From Camillea tinctor (lineage: Eukaryota; Ascomycota; Sordariomycetes; Xylariales; Xylariaceae): a stretch of 64,000 bases of DNA. Position numbers and translations under genes: made by a program. Location: the NCBI GenBank assembly GCA_022578605.1, contig MU394109.1, positions 1-64,000 of the forward strand. The letters run 5' to 3'. The notes below the pieces were generated by a model that was given only the letters and a program-made list of their open reading frames with translations, did not search any database and was not told where the DNA came from. This document shows, one piece after another, positions 11,069 through 23,253 of this stretch (positions are counted from its first letter, which is position 1; every line of letters starts with the position of its first letter).

Positions 11069-11945
11069 ACTCCCAGGTTTCTACCAAGTCACGTCTTTGG
11101 ACTTGGCTTTTCCTTTTCTCTCGATTTATTTTGTTTTCTGTTATGGGGGTTAGTTTCCAAATTCATGTAATCAGAGATGGGAAAGCTTCAAAATATTCTC
11201 ACATGTTTAATTATATAATATATAAATATATGTTGTCAGTTCAAAGAAACCACCTCGTTATAAGGAAGTGTGGATATATATGAAAGTATCATATACTGCT
11301 CAACTTGTGGTCGCTTGAATTTTTCTAGTGAAGATTAAATGAACTTTGACCTTGACGGCCCGGCGGACTGTCCATTTCGAATCTGACAGCTGTTGTGGTA
11401 GAGGCCTCAGAATAGGGGGGATAGGGAAAATAGGGGTAGTAAAGGGGGACCTTCTAGCCACAGGACAAGGCTCACACTAATGAAATGAAGCTACTAAACT
11501 GTGAGTTAAATATATTCAAGGATTTTTGGTGTTCTACTAGGCTGAGGGTCTCGCACAATGTTTACTGTGTTCGATGATAGCGAATATCAGCAATGTTGTT
11601 CTTACGTATATGAAAAGACGACGTCGGATTTGAACCTAAAGAAAGGAAAAGGAAAAGAAAAGCAAGACGAGATAATAAAACTGGGGACCATTCTCAGCTA
11701 AGCGACGAAAATGTCCTCTTTCAAATATACCACGAAAAGATGCCGTTCAGAAATTAAACAGCACCACCGCCTTTCAGATATTTTCTCGATCCCAAATTCC
11801 ACGCATACTTCGAAACCGACCACCGTATTCTCCTTCAAACCAATGAAAATACAAGCATCTTAATTTATAATGCCCCTCGAATCCTTTAGGTTAAAGCCAT
11901 TGAACAACCAACACGCTCCCTTTTCCTTCCCACCTCTTTTCTACC
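11069..11945. other. Intergenic spacer
   Basis: AT-rich spacer between the methyltransferase start and the hydrolase stop, both on the minus strand. No coding potential, tRNA or repeat stands out. A 'GGTTCAAATCC'-like string on the minus strand near 11625-11635 was checked as a tRNA T-arm and rejected. Confidence 0.6.
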
Positions 11946-13481
11946 CTACAAATGTGACTGCGCCCCCTGCCCCCCATTTGCCTCCCTCATCGCTTTCGTC
12001 CTCTCCATAGCGAGCTTATACAGATCCCCCAGAAACGCCCACCGCACCGCCTCCTTAATCCCACTACCTCTACCACCGGTGCCGTTTCCTCTTTTCACTC
12101 CATTTGCTTTCTCCTTCCTCGTCGTCTTCGCCGCCCAGTCGTTCATTGTGCGTGGGAACTGCGGTAACATCGCTTCGCCCTCCTCGTTCGGACTTGGCAG
12201 TAGGAACGACTCGTCGTGCGCGAACACGACGAGCACGCGCGCGTCGGCGTCGAACGCCTGCAGGTGCCGGATCGTGCGGTCCGCCGCGTCGACGTCCTCT
12301 GGGAAAGAGCTCCCGAGGCAGAGATAGGGTGTTGTGCGTGAATGGTGGGGATGCACTGTGAGGAGGTGAGTTAGTGGGATGAAGGGAAGATATGAAAACC
12401 TGTTGGGCCTAGGGAAATGGAAGTGTAGAAAATGAAGTGATACGGAGATTACGTACTAGCTAGAAGCAGATCCGCCGGGCACGGACACGGCAACGGTGCC
12501 GGGAGGTCCGTACCCCCTGGTGGAAGGGGCAGCTGTGCTGAGGGCCGGAACTCGCCCCCGAAGTGGACGCTATCCGCGGCCATGAAGACGAAGCTCTCTG
12601 GACTGGAGGTCGTGCGCGCGAGAGCGTTGATGTGACCCGTCACATGCTGGGCATTGTTAGCTGGATATATATGTATGTATATACGACGGAGGGTAAATCA
12701 ACGCAATATATTATTGTTCTGACCCTCTTATCTTTTAAAGGGCGTCGATAGTAGATAGCAGTGTAAAAGAGATGGTCGAAAAAGGGGGGGCGGTACTCAC
12801 ACCAGGAGCATCCAGGATATAAAACGATCCGTCGCCGAAATAATCATATCCCGGGAACCCACCGACGGAGACGTCAAACTGGGGCCGGCGTATCTCGACG
12901 ATGGTACGCCCCGCAACATCTTCTTGCTTGAACTCGGCACGGAGGTTGCCCGGAAATCCCGGCATAAAGGCTTCCTTGAACCCAGGCCCCACAATGAGCT
13001 TGGCCGAAGCGGGAAACTTAGCTGGGTTACCGATATGGTCCCAGTGTAGATGGCTTTGCCTCATATAACACGGTCAGTAAGGTGTACCTATACAAAACAT
13101 AAAGCAATAAGTAGTGAAAACCAACCTCCAAATCATGGCCTCGATATCATTCAGGTCGATTCCCCCGTCATTCAGGATCTCCGAGACGTCTTTCTCGACC
13201 TTCAGCTCGACGGCGTGGTCGCGGAATATGCGCTGCCACGTCGGCACGACGTTCTGCCAATCCTTACGGATGCCCATATCGAAGAGGACGCGCCGGCGAC
13301 GCCCTGTCTCAGGGTCGTCGTGGGTCACTAGGAAGGCGTACGAGCAAAAGTTGAAAACATTTAGTCCTTCGAAGCGGGGATTGAACCACGTGGAGCACGG
13401 GACGCCCCGAACCCATCCTGTGTTTATGATAGATACGCTAACGGTAGCGGTGGAGGGGGGGATCTCAACGGCAGACGACAT
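11946..13481 (-). CDS. Metallo-beta-lactamase-fold hydrolase (lactonase-like)
   Basis: Four exons on the minus strand: 13126-13481, 12801-13059, 12457-12646 and 11946-12355; introns of 66, 154 and 101 bases with GTTGGT, GTGAGT and GTACGT donors. The spliced length is 1215 bases, 404 residues. The metal site is complete: H122-x-H124-x-D126-H127 in SHLHWDHIGN, H206 in DAPGHVTGH, and D230 in FMAADSVH. An LFDMG motif sits near 67-71. This is the class B-type MBL fold used by lactonases and other hydrolases; the order of motifs fits a cytosolic zinc or iron hydrolase. The substrate cannot be told from sequence. No signal peptide is seen. Neighbours give no pathway context. It is a singleton in a gene-poor stretch. 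Confidence 0.9.
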
Positions 13482-14476
13482 ATCGTTTTACCCCTTTTAC
13501 ATTAACCTATTGTTCATTCAAGAGTGAGCGGTTATTTTCGCCCTTCAGGTCTGTCCTATGAAGATAAAACAGAGATCTACACACGCGGTCGCACGGAGAA
13601 AGACCCACGAATACACCTACATCTGAGTTTAAAAGATACTGGTGTAATATAGAAATGTAACACGAATCTTGTTGCATTCTCCCACCAGAACCCTGAACCC
13701 CCTTGGAGTAAACCTCGCCTCTCGACGTCACAGCATGCGTAGACGAAATCAGCCGATCTGAATAATAATATCAAGAACCCCGACCCCTATATCCCCAGAT
13801 CCCGGAACGAACAGGCGAACTACCCCAAAGCAGTTACACACATGAGAGGGAAAGGAGGGTGGTTGGGAGGTGAGAGACGACACCGATATTACCAGGTCTC
13901 AGTTACCGAGGGGAAACTCCGTCTGCTACCATGGTGAGTTGGAGATGATCTCAATTGGCCCTCGTGGCGAAAAGGAGGGGTTCTGTCCCGTCGGTATTGG
14001 GGATAAAAGGGATTAGGTGACGTCTTGGGGTCGGAAAAACTCGTTAGGTATATACAAGTGTTTTTTTGCATCACTCGTTGGTAATATATATCATGGATTT
14101 AGGTAATAAGCTGGGCTACCTCCTCATATCGAACATGAAAAATCGGACTCTTATAGCTTTCGCCACAGTCTAGACCAGAGTAGCACACCCCTTCTTCGAC
14201 ATCCTCACGTGCAATATCCCTAGATGCTGGATCTACTTTTCCCGGTGAGCATTATTAGAAGAAAAAAAAAAAGAAAGCCAAAATGTCTGTATTCGACGTT
14301 CACTGACCTAGACAGCTTTTTGCTTCTATCGGGTAAATGCTATACCTAGCCGACAGGATGTCTTCTCGACGTCTCATCTGCGATATCCAGGTGTTACTAA
14401 CATCACGTAGTCGGAAGCCCCTATTGGCTCTTCCTCTCAACGGACGCTCGCATATTTCTTCCAGATGACTGTGCCT
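13482..14476. other. Intergenic spacer with imperfect repeats
   Basis: No supported gene. Two stretches, about 14190-14220 and 14359-14390, resemble each other (both read roughly TTCTTCGACATCCTC...GC.ATATCC with mismatches) and may be an old direct duplication. Otherwise there are only short open frames. Confidence 0.5.
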
Positions 14477-14831
14477 TTATGCAGCACTGATGCATTCTAG
14501 GCGCACAGAGTTAAGATTAACCTTGCGGTTACATGTGATACACTCTGTTAGTCCACCTTTTTCATCATGGATTTTCAGACCGATATTGCCTCCAGGCTCG
14601 ATACGATAGTGTGAGGAAACTTGTAGCAACTATTTTACTTTTTCTAAGAAGTGAACATTGCTTACCATAGGATAATGCGGAATTATCTTCCTCGAGGCTA
14701 AGGCCGTCCTTGCAGATTGTCACTTGCCTATGCAAGTAACCCCCTTGATGGGCTATCCAAGATCGTAACACCACCCCTTTTGCAGACCACAACGACACCA
14801 ACGCATTACAATAAACCAGTAGCTTCATCAT
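14477..14831 (-). CDS. Candidate small Cys-containing protein, possibly secreted
   Basis: Two exons, 14666-14831 and 14477-14619, with a 46-base intron (donor GTAAGC, acceptor CTACAAG). The spliced frame gives 102 residues. It begins MMKLLVYCNALVSLWSAKG, a weak signal-peptide-like start, and carries five Cys residues, with ECITCNRKVNLNSVRLEC near the C-terminus. A TATATA-like element lies about 75 bases upstream (near 14905-14910). The alternative is that the first exon frame simply runs on to a stop at 14565 without splicing. I do not recognise the family. The support is an uninterrupted second exon of 47 codons, good composition and a plausible donor, so this is a prediction rather than a firm gene. 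Confidence 0.4.
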
Positions 14832-15553
14832 CGGAGTGTTGTCAAAGCAAACTCGCGACAACTGATACCACTGCTACTTAAGGAGTGATCGTTAGCCATT
14901 GGTATATAACAGGGATTTAGTGTCCTGCCTCTCATCGGCTCCCTGCATTCCCTGCTCGTTCCCCAACCTTGTCCAAAGCCGTCGGTCAACGGAGTAACCG
15001 AAGCAGTAAGCCGCGTGCCGAAAACCTCGTGATCTCGTAGCCAACTAATGACATCCATGTCCCAAGCCTTAAAAGCATGGGGATGGGCTGTATATGTATA
15101 TAGTAAAGTACTCGAGAGTGAGCAGATTATACCTAAGTGAAAACAGTTGATCGTTACAAAGTAGATATTCTTGACTATGTTATTATGGCCTTGCATAACC
15201 AGGTGTACAAGTAAGGCAGTGCTGCTTCACCTGGAAGACTATTAGTGTCAGTCCTCTCAGTTGGTGTCATAGTCTACACACACATACACACAAATTAAAG
15301 CTGTAGGTTGTGTATATAGTAGCCCACTCGCCCCTCGTCGTAAGAAACAGTGTCAAGTTTGTAATTGCGTTGATAGTCAGGGGCAGCTATTGATTTTCCT
15401 TTTATCGTTCGTTGCTTAGTCTATACCCAGACTCGAATTAAGCAGGTAGGCGTAAGACCCTACAATCCCACCCCAATATCGCGGTCCTTTCCCGCAATAA
15501 CCACCCATCCACCCAACCCAGCTTTCTCGTCGCAGCCCCCATCCCTTCCTCCT
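14832..15553. other. Intergenic spacer
   Basis: No supported gene. A 122-codon minus-strand frame ending at 14828 has no recognisable features and overlaps the predicted promoter and leader of the small gene at 14477-14831. Confidence 0.5.
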
Positions 15554-15994
15554 CTACGTGCAAAGCACCACATACTTCGAAATAAAAAACTCGCCCGCGC
15601 CGTCGATCCCGCTAATGCCATCGCAGGGGTTCCACGCGCCCACCGAGAAGCTGATCGTGTTGAACCTGCGCTCGACCTGGTTCGCGCCGGCGAACTGCTG
15701 CGCGCACCACACGTCGATCTCGCAGCGCGGGCCGTTCTCCTCGATGACCACCGTCTTGAACTGGCCCGCCGCCACGGCCTTCAGGTTGGTCGTCTGCCCC
15801 GTCGACACGTGCCACTGGTAGTCCGGGTTCTTCTGGTCGATGTACCCCGAGCTGACGGATACTGCCAGCGCCGAGGAGGCGAAGGCTAGGATAGCTGGGG
15901 GGAGGGAGGAGGGTCAGTTGATGGTTTCGGGATAGGTTGGTAGGTAGAACCTATTGTTGGGATCAGGTAACTACTCACTGCTTAGGACTTTCAT
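15554..15994 (-). CDS. Small secreted four-cysteine protein
   Basis: Exon 1 is only 16 bases (15979-15994), followed by an 84-base intron (GTGAGT...CCCCCAG) and exon 2 (15554-15894), giving 118 residues. The N-terminus MKVLSTILAFASSALAVSVS is a clear signal peptide, with likely cleavage after ALA at about residue 16. The mature protein is about 100 residues with four Cys (RCEIDVWC, NPCDG, and VVLCT at the very end), which could form two disulfides. No catalytic motif is recognised. Size, signal peptide and Cys content suit an extracellular small secreted protein, which may act on a host or on the surroundings; that role is inference. A TATA box sits about 160 bases upstream of the start. Confidence 0.85.
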
Positions 15995-16902
15995 TTTAGT
16001 GGGCTAGAGATCGTCGGCGAAGGGATGGAATGAAGGTGTATTGAAGCCTTAGAGCAAGTCTTCCGTTGTGCGATGGAGCGTTAGGTTGGATGTCACAGCG
16101 GTATCGGAATACAGAGAAAGAGGGAAAAGAAGACGAAGGAGGAGATATGAGCCTTATATACAGCTCAGTACACCGGCGGTCCTCTTATTCCCCATAGTAA
16201 CATGGTGGTGATGGACGTGGGTCCCAGGCCATGCCGTGACAAGTAAATACCGAAAGACAAAAATAGCCAAGCCCTAATAAGATTCCGGATCTTTTTATTA
16301 TGCTAAGGAAACGAGAAATTGGTTGTGAAGGTCTACGAAGGAGTAGGGAGGGTCTCAAGGGTACTTTATAATGGATCATCTGTTGTTGGCCCGTACCATA
16401 ATTAGCGTAATCCTTTTAAAAAGTGCCGATAATTGACACCAAAGCCAAGGAAACAACGTCTGATTATGAACACATAACAGGCAGATACGAGAGTGGAAGA
16501 GGGTGTATGAGCGATCTCAAGACATGTAAGGTTGTTATTTAAAGCAAAACAAGCAAAACTTGAGGGGGTCCCCCTTACGGCTCCGCATTTGAAGTAAAAC
16601 CACGGTCTTACGGCCCCACCGCAGAACGGAGAACGAGCGTTAGCAGCATAAGGGGGAACATATCTAAGATCATGTCACCGCCACGATGGGCCGGGAGAAG
16701 TATCCATACCGAGTGTTCAATATTGCATTACACTAGGTTAAGTACCTACCTAACTCAGCCATCTGCGGAACAGATCGAGCCAAATTCTGTAGACTTAAGG
16801 GGAGAAAACAAATAAGGATATCTTAATACGTATACTCCATGGCTCATGATTTCTTGAAAAAAATGAAGACAAAGGAAAAAGATGATCGTGATATCAAATT
16901 CT
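15995..16902. other. Intergenic spacer and promoter
   Basis: Contains the promoter of the secreted protein gene and the 3' flank of the next minus-strand gene. No coding potential was seen. Confidence 0.5.
16152..16160 (-). promoter_or_regulatory. TATA box of the small secreted protein gene
   Basis: On the minus strand this reads TATATAAGG, a good TATA consensus, about 160 bases before the ATG at 15994. It suggests an inducible, strongly expressed promoter with a 5' leader of roughly 120-130 bases. Confidence 0.5.
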
Positions 16903-19443
16903 TTATGTCCCGTATGGACCACCCATTCCCTGATTATTAAAGCTATACTGCATATCGTCCGGAAAATTACCAAAGGGAGGCCATAGCATATCCAGGTTGT
17001 TATAAAAGTCAATGGAGAACATGGATCCGTTGAGCGTGTTCTGCATGGCGGAAATGTCATTTTCGCTAAAGGGCATGATGGCGTCGGTATCAGCGTTGCC
17101 GTTAGTGACTTCGCTGCCGTTCTCTGTCGATGTAGCGGCTGGAACGTTCTGCGTGGGCTGCGCTTGGATATCGCTGGCGCGGGTCATCTCGTCTAAGTAA
17201 TCGGCCTTTGCCGCTAGGTCGCGCAGGACCATGGCCGCGCTACTCGCTGCGGCGATGGTTCTCGAGAATATTTCGAACACAACGAGAGCGAGGTTGACGG
17301 CGTGACGCACGGAAGAGGCAATACTCGTATTAGGATGCGCAAATAGGTAGCCGACCAGCGTAAGGGCGCAATTCCACTGCCATTGGAAAGATTCGTGCCA
17401 ACCCGCCATAATTTCGGACTCGGAAAAGACTTGGTGCATGATATGGGTTAGCGCCATCGCATGTTTGACAGACGACGTCGCATGGGCAAGCGTGGTTGGT
17501 GCCGGCGGTGGGCATATTTCAGAAGTGGATGGGAATAGAATGAACGGCCGATAAAGATTCATGGCTAGGTTATGATACAGAAGCTCAAGTAGCAGGCGTT
17601 GTCGCTGTAGCCAAAGCGGCGCGAAAGGCTCTATGTCAAGAGGAGAGAAGTCGGTCGAAAAGGCCACGCCATCGCCCTTCCGCCTGGTTATCAGCCCTTG
17701 GGGAACAGAGTGAGTCCACGAGTGCAGACCCTTGATGGTATAAGAAAGGAACTCGGCATATCTTTCTAAGGCTACCGGGTCATCGTAGATAGTCTGGCCC
17801 CTTTCGCCTGTGTATATTTCGGAATACTTATTATAAAAAGCCGTGTGTGCTTCACGAGCAGCAGAGACTAACCGGGTACTCTCCTGGCTATACGTAAGCC
17901 AGGTGGTATGTTCGTCGACTGGTGAGAATGTAGAGCCGGCTAGGCTAGCTGTACGGTAGTCATCCGCCAACAAAGTGCAGGAAGATGTGGCCAAGTCGAT
18001 AAAAAATGGTCGCCCAAGTTTCATGCACGTTTTACCCTCCAGTGTGTACAGAAACCACCAAAGTCGTTTCCGCATTTCTTTCGTAGCAACAGGAACATCG
18101 TCCGCCGGTTCATGGTGTAGACCCAACATGTGCGCCGTCCGAATTGAAATTGAAAGCATGCTGTGGGCCATATTATGAAACGAAGCACTGCAGAGATAGG
18201 TGCCCGATAGGATTTGGCATTGGAGGGTCCTAATACTAGGCGCTTCCTGTTCGGTCACCAAAAGACGCTGACATCGCCGGTAATACAAACCTCCGGCGAT
18301 TGTAGAATCGTCCTCCTCTTCGTCTTCTGTTTTTGGCGATGCCCTAGGCAAGTTTCTCGGTGTTATAGCAGTGCCAATTTGCATAGACACGGCAATAACA
18401 ATGTCTACTAAAGCGGATGGCTTACGAGGCTCTCCCGGCTTCGTCAACAACGATTTGTAATGCTCCTTGAATTCGGCTTCATTAAGAAGAACTGCTGCAG
18501 TGTGGACGGACTGCCAAAACAGGTCCAGGAAGTACTCTTCTTGCGTAGGCTTCAGAAAGCCTTCAGTAGATAATTGCTGACTTGTCTCCTTTGGACTTGA
18601 CCTATGTTCTGTGTCTGCGAGGTTGTCATCAGGGGCTGTGAATGATTTGGGTCCGAATTTCAACTGTAGATAGTTGTCTGGATATAGCTGCTGAAATAAT
18701 GCCGCGAGGTATGTGTTCATTCGGCTGATGAAGTAGTACTGGCTCGATGGACCGTACCATGTCTTCTGAAAAGTCCCGCCAGTATTAGCATAGACGCCTT
18801 CCCAGATTCGCACAGGAATATCGCGACCTCGGGATGGACCGACATCTCCGGCCGGCGACAGGTCGGTAGTAGTAGATGGCGGGGTTAGTATGGATGATTG
18901 TGGTGCTAATAGAGTGCCAGGTTTCGAAGTAGCGCGCTCTTTTTCCAGCTGTGCCTCCAACTCCTCGACCTGATGCTTCAGTCGTTCGATCTCGCTTGTC
19001 CAGTCTCAGCAACTGCTAACCTCATATCGGATATGCTACATATAACTTATATAGCTCAGACAGGCAGATATACTTACCGGTAGGCTTGAGGTAATGTGCG
19101 TCTCTCGCTCGGGCTCTTGTTTATACACTGTTCCCCCCTATTCACACAATTTCTGCACGGGACGTTATTGTCACATTTCACCCTATGCATGCGACATCTG
19201 AAAAGTAGCCATAGGTTGTCAGTATGGTAAGGAAGTTTACGTAGAGTTTTGGCAAAATGATAGAAGGAAAATAACAATGATAATGAAAATCGAAGCTTAC
19301 GAGTCACATGCACGGCTGACCTGATGGCGTTTGGGTTTCAACGGAGGGTCGGTTGGAGTTGGATGTGAAGGCACAGCTACCTCCTTGGGCACACGATCAC
19401 GCCGTGGAATAGATTGTGACGTCCCAGAAAACGTGGTAAACAT
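16903..19443 (-). CDS. Zn2Cys6 transcription factor with fungal MHR domain
   Basis: Three exons: 19301-19443, 19078-19197 and 16903-18994; introns of 103 and 83 bases. The spliced frame is 2355 bases, 784 residues. The DNA-binding cluster is complete: C46-x2-C49-x6-C56-x5-C62-x2-C65-x6-C72 (CDSCRMHRVKC then CRNCVNRGEQC). It is followed by a dimerisation coiled coil (EIERLKHQVEELEAQLEKE, about 88-106). From about 130 the fungal-specific middle homology region begins (IWEGVYANTGGTFQKTWYGP), and the long helical region holds a MRKRLWWFLYTLE motif typical of PF04082. The protein is nuclear. Targets are unknown. The minus-strand neighbours (a secreted protein downstream, an F-box/ankyrin protein upstream) are not an obvious cluster. 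Confidence 0.93.
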
Positions 19444-20463
19444 GGTCAATGTCTTGGCTGGTTGTGAAACAACTCGTCTTTCGTTGTCAATCTCTGGTAT
19501 AGACTAGTTCGAGGCCTGTCCTACCAACCAGGGGAGGGAAAGGGACCCTAGGGTTTGACGATGGAGCACCAACCACAACAGGTACAGGTAGCCAACATGG
19601 ATATATGCAGTAGGTTAGGTTTTCAATAAGTAGGTTAACTTAGTTAGAATCCCGGACTACCTTCTGCATAAGAGAGGATTCTCGACTTGTGCGGATTGAA
19701 GTATGATCAAGGGACCTCTAGTTGTTCGATTGATACTCCGGACGCGCAACGATGGATGAGTGATGTCCCGGCCGTGTTCACCCGGTGTATCTAGTGGAGA
19801 TGAAATTGACGGGGGATGGAATCTTTGGATTGGAGTGGAGTGGACTTGGATTTGGACTTGGACTTGGAGAGAAGAAGAAAAGTGGTCCGGGTTTTCCTTG
19901 TCCCTTGTCTGACCTCGATTTCTGTATTAATAATGGTAGGTATGCAAGTATCATATGTAAGCCTATTTCTCTTCTACATAACCTCTTTATTTACGACTCT
20001 TCTGTTGTAGCATAGGTATCCATTAGATCGCCAGCTAACCTCAAGTAGAGCAGGGATATCTGGACTTAATACCGGAGTTAAGAGTCCCCCTCTACCCCTA
20101 TTATAACACCAGATAGGAGGAGGACTAGACAGAAGCAAGATGCTATTTCAAATGAGATGAGGGACCAGCCTAACAAGAAAACAAAAGAAAAACGTATTAT
20201 CTCCAGGTTTGCTACAAAGTCTATACATATTAATAATTATCTAATGCCCATGGAATAGGAAGAGAACGGGTTCATATCATAGACAACGAGGTTGGGGGTT
20301 ATAATAGAATAGTATTATAAAGCTGACCTAGCTAAACATAAGTCTAAATCCTAATAGGAAACAACGAGTGCATATCGTGGTTCATAATGGAACGAAATTC
20401 GTCATGTTCTTAACACCAAGCACCTTCGGTGCTGTCTCTAACTAAGACGGCCTCCCTAGCCCA
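19444..20463. other. Intergenic spacer
   Basis: Promoter side of the Zn2Cys6 gene and 3' flank of the next gene. A short GGATTTGGACTT-type repeat near 19830-19865 makes low-complexity open frames. Nothing else was seen. Confidence 0.5.
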
Positions 20464-21846
20464 TTAGTTGCGAAGCTTAGATCGCAACACGTCTTCCATC
20501 CCGCGTCGACCGAAACGATTCCAGTCATTCTTGGTAGCCTCCTCAACATGCTTCAATGACACAGGACAGCCCTCGTCGATAAGCATTTGGAGTGTGCCAT
20601 GCGCCATTCCGTCTATGGCAAGTAGGAGCATGTCTGACATGAACTCAGGAACCTTGTCCTTTGGGCAGTCGGGGAAGACGCCGTCTTTCAACATCTGGAT
20701 GTAGACATCTGTGAAACACAAGAAAGCATCAGACGTAGCACAGGGCTTCAGAGGTTCGGCATCCAACTTGACTCCTCGTCGCGCCATAGCCTCTAATAGG
20801 CCAGTGGCATTCTCCATTGCGCCCCCACGACACGTTTCTATGGCATAATTATGTGGTTCACCATTGTAACGAGTCCTGTGGGTAGATATGGTGTCAATGA
20901 GATAATTCGGCGCTCCGATATCCGCAACATAGGAGATGAAATCTCTATTTGACCACCTACTGTTTGCAAGTTCGGCAAGGAACGTCGAACAGGTAGTCTT
21001 GAAATCTTGCTTCTCTTTGTCATTGTCGTCGCGAGCTGCGAGAGTCTCCAAACGATCTTCAACAAGGTCCTCTATGCCTGATCGGAAAGCGTTGATAATC
21101 CATTTTGCATTCATTCCCGCCTGTAGGCTGGGTACTCGGTAGTAGAGTTCCCTTGCGCAATTACGACTTATTGCGACCCTCTCGTTATGCTCTACCGACC
21201 CGAAAACAGAATAATGCCCGCCCCATCGAATCGCAGCTTCTAGCGAGTTGTCGCAAGTAGTGTTCGCAGAAGGTATCACTACGCCATTGCTTATGCAATC
21301 CATGTGGGCTAGGCCTTCGTTGTCGCATTTGTCCTCCGCTTCATCTTTCCAATTCATCCAAGGACTATTATACTTAATATATGGATTGGCGCCGAGGTCT
21401 AGTAGAAGTGATACAATCTCAGGTCTACGAGCCTCGATAGCACAGTGGAGAGGTGGTGGGATTGCTCTCAGGGTTGAACCCCAAATTCCGTTGATTGTGT
21501 CTGGATATTCCTTTTGGTATGCTTCCAGGATGGATCTAATAACCTCGGGGCTGTACTCTTTTTCGATAGCGATGTTCAACAGAGGTAAATAATCCTGGAA
21601 GTCTACACACTCCTCCATTACCGGGTATGAACGACCAGCTTGGAGTTTTGCCTGGGAGGCAGCATCTTGTTCAAATATATTGAACGATGGGGATATGAAT
21701 CTGCTGGGTTGAGATATAGCGAGGTTGATAAGATCAGTTTGCTCGTATAATTCGGAGACCACCTCAAGCATGATTTCGTTAGGAATCCTGTCGAACAGAG
21801 ATTTACTCATGCCTGAGTTAGACGAGCTATCACCGTTGCAAGCCAT
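20464..21846 (-). CDS. F-box/ankyrin-like protein
   Basis: Single exon, 460 residues, ATG at 21846. The N-terminus SLFDRIPNEIMLEVVSELYEQTDLINL (about 16-42, quoted here in part as motif only: LPxEI-like RIPNEIMLEV) resembles an F-box. The first clear ankyrin-type repeat is PLHCAIEARRPEIVSLLLDLGANPY (about 132-156; key residues PLH, A, LLL, GANP). Weaker helical repeats follow to the end (LLEAMARRGVKL, MLIDEGCPVS). In fungi this layout is common in large, fast-evolving families thought to supply substrate receptors to SCF ubiquitin ligases. Its partner and substrate are unknown. It sits among other accessory-type genes. Confidence 0.7.
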   Translation of the reverse strand: MACNGDSSSNSGMSKSLFDRIPNEIMLEVVSELYEQTDLINLAISQPSRFISPSFNIFEQDAASQAKLQAGRSYPVMEECVDFQDYLPLLNIAIEKEYSPEVIRSILEAYQKEYPDTINGIWGSTLRAIPPPLHCAIEARRPEIVSLLLDLGANPYIKYNSPWMNWKDEAEDKCDNEGLAHMDCISNGVVIPSANTTCDNSLEAAIRWGGHYSVFGSVEHNERVAISRNCARELYYRVPSLQAGMNAKWIINAFRSGIEDLVEDRLETLAARDDNDKEKQDFKTTCSTFLAELANSRWSNRDFISYVADIGAPNYLIDTISTHRTRYNGEPHNYAIETCRGGAMENATGLLEAMARRGVKLDAEPLKPCATSDAFLCFTDVYIQMLKDGVFPDCPKDKVPEFMSDMLLLAIDGMAHGTLQMLIDEGCPVSLKHVEEATKNDWNRFGRRGMEDVLRSKLRN

Positions 21847-23253
21847 GGTTTTCTTTAGAAATCTTCTTGGTCTTCGTAATGGGATGATTTTGGCGCCGAG
21901 ATGTAGTAAATTTCAGACTTGAGTTCAGGTGTTTATGCTGGGGGTTGGTTTTAGTTTTCAGACGATGGTGATGGTGATGATGATGAGTTTTCTGATGGTA
22001 GGAAATTGTTGTCAACGATGGTCATTTTATACACTTGCGAGGTGTAGTTACTTATCTAAACAATATTAGCTAAAACCATTCACTGCCATTGTTGACGAAT
22101 TGGATGTTGAATGGCATTCAATGTGTCCCCCACAAGTTGTAAACAAGACTATTGTTTGCCTGAAGTCTAGCACAAAGAGCCATTATGCTAAATATAACTC
22201 CGCTGGGAGATAACATAAAGAAACCAAGAACTTTCGTGGACAACGGGCATTGTGTAAAGACCGTCACAATAGCCAAACTCATTAAGCGCCCCCGTTCCCG
22301 AAAGAGTGTAACAGAAGTTCAAGATCACTTACTTGAACCATTAGATCGGGCGATATGTTGAGAGATAGAGGCGACATTAACTGATAACTGGTGATCAAGC
22401 CAGCGCTGTCACTGAGACTACCATCCACCTAATTCCTTTTCGCTCTTTCAAACATGATGATCCTTGTATCTTTTTTCTCTCTCAATATATATACGAGAGA
22501 TTAAAAATAGTAAAATACATGAGATTCAACAGAGGAAGAGGAAGAAAAGTCTCTCATTAGTAGCTAGTTTAAGTTTATTGACTCTGAATCCGAATACCAC
22601 TGTGTTGACCTACCTGAATAGATAGTTAGGACCAAAAGGACACTTCGTGCCACAAGATAAATCTTGTTTTATTTACCCACTACCAGATGGGCAGACGAAC
22701 CGTTATAATCCACAGCAGAAAGACCTTGTGCAGCCCTTAGCCTTTTGACGGCCTCTTACAGTCTTTTCGATTCTGACAACATCCTACGCAGTCTTCTACG
22801 GCCCTCAAAGGTACTGAGATAGTCACACATGAGCTGGTTATGAGCCCCAATTTGTACTTTACTAGGTTGCTTTGAATAAACATATCACAAAAGCATCCTA
22901 GAAACAACAAACCTCAAATACTTATTCATTAATTCACTCCTCAAAACGTGCGCAACCCGTCGATTTAACTAGATAATCAATGCTTTGCAAAGTTTCTGAC
23001 ATGGGACCCAGGATCCGCAAAGGCCTATAGCCCCTTATTTAACCTAATCCGAACCCTAACTATTATAGACTTTCATGTAAAGAGTGTTCAAGCAAGAATT
23101 TGAGTGATTACGAAGTTGTTGTGCGGCAAACTAGAACTACAACTACCTCTATACCGTTACTTATGCGTCGAACCCTCTCTTTGTTCCCTTACTAGGTACG
23201 CACTATCTTGTACCCTATGACCTAGAAAACCACCCCTGAGACTTTGTGACCTT
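21847..23253. other. 1.4 kb AT-rich spacer
   Basis: No open frame of useful length between 22016 and 23253. It contains a short ATGGTGATGGTGATGATGATG trinucleotide patch near 21964-21985. No repeats or transposon ends were recognised. Confidence 0.6.

Noticed and set aside
11600..11660. Minus-strand GGTTCAAATCC resembling a tRNA T-arm
   Set aside because: Only three of five stem pairs form and no other arms are visible.
14828..15196. 122-codon minus-strand ORF
   Set aside because: Overlaps the promoter and leader of the small gene model at 14477-14831 and shows no features; I cannot support it as a separate gene.
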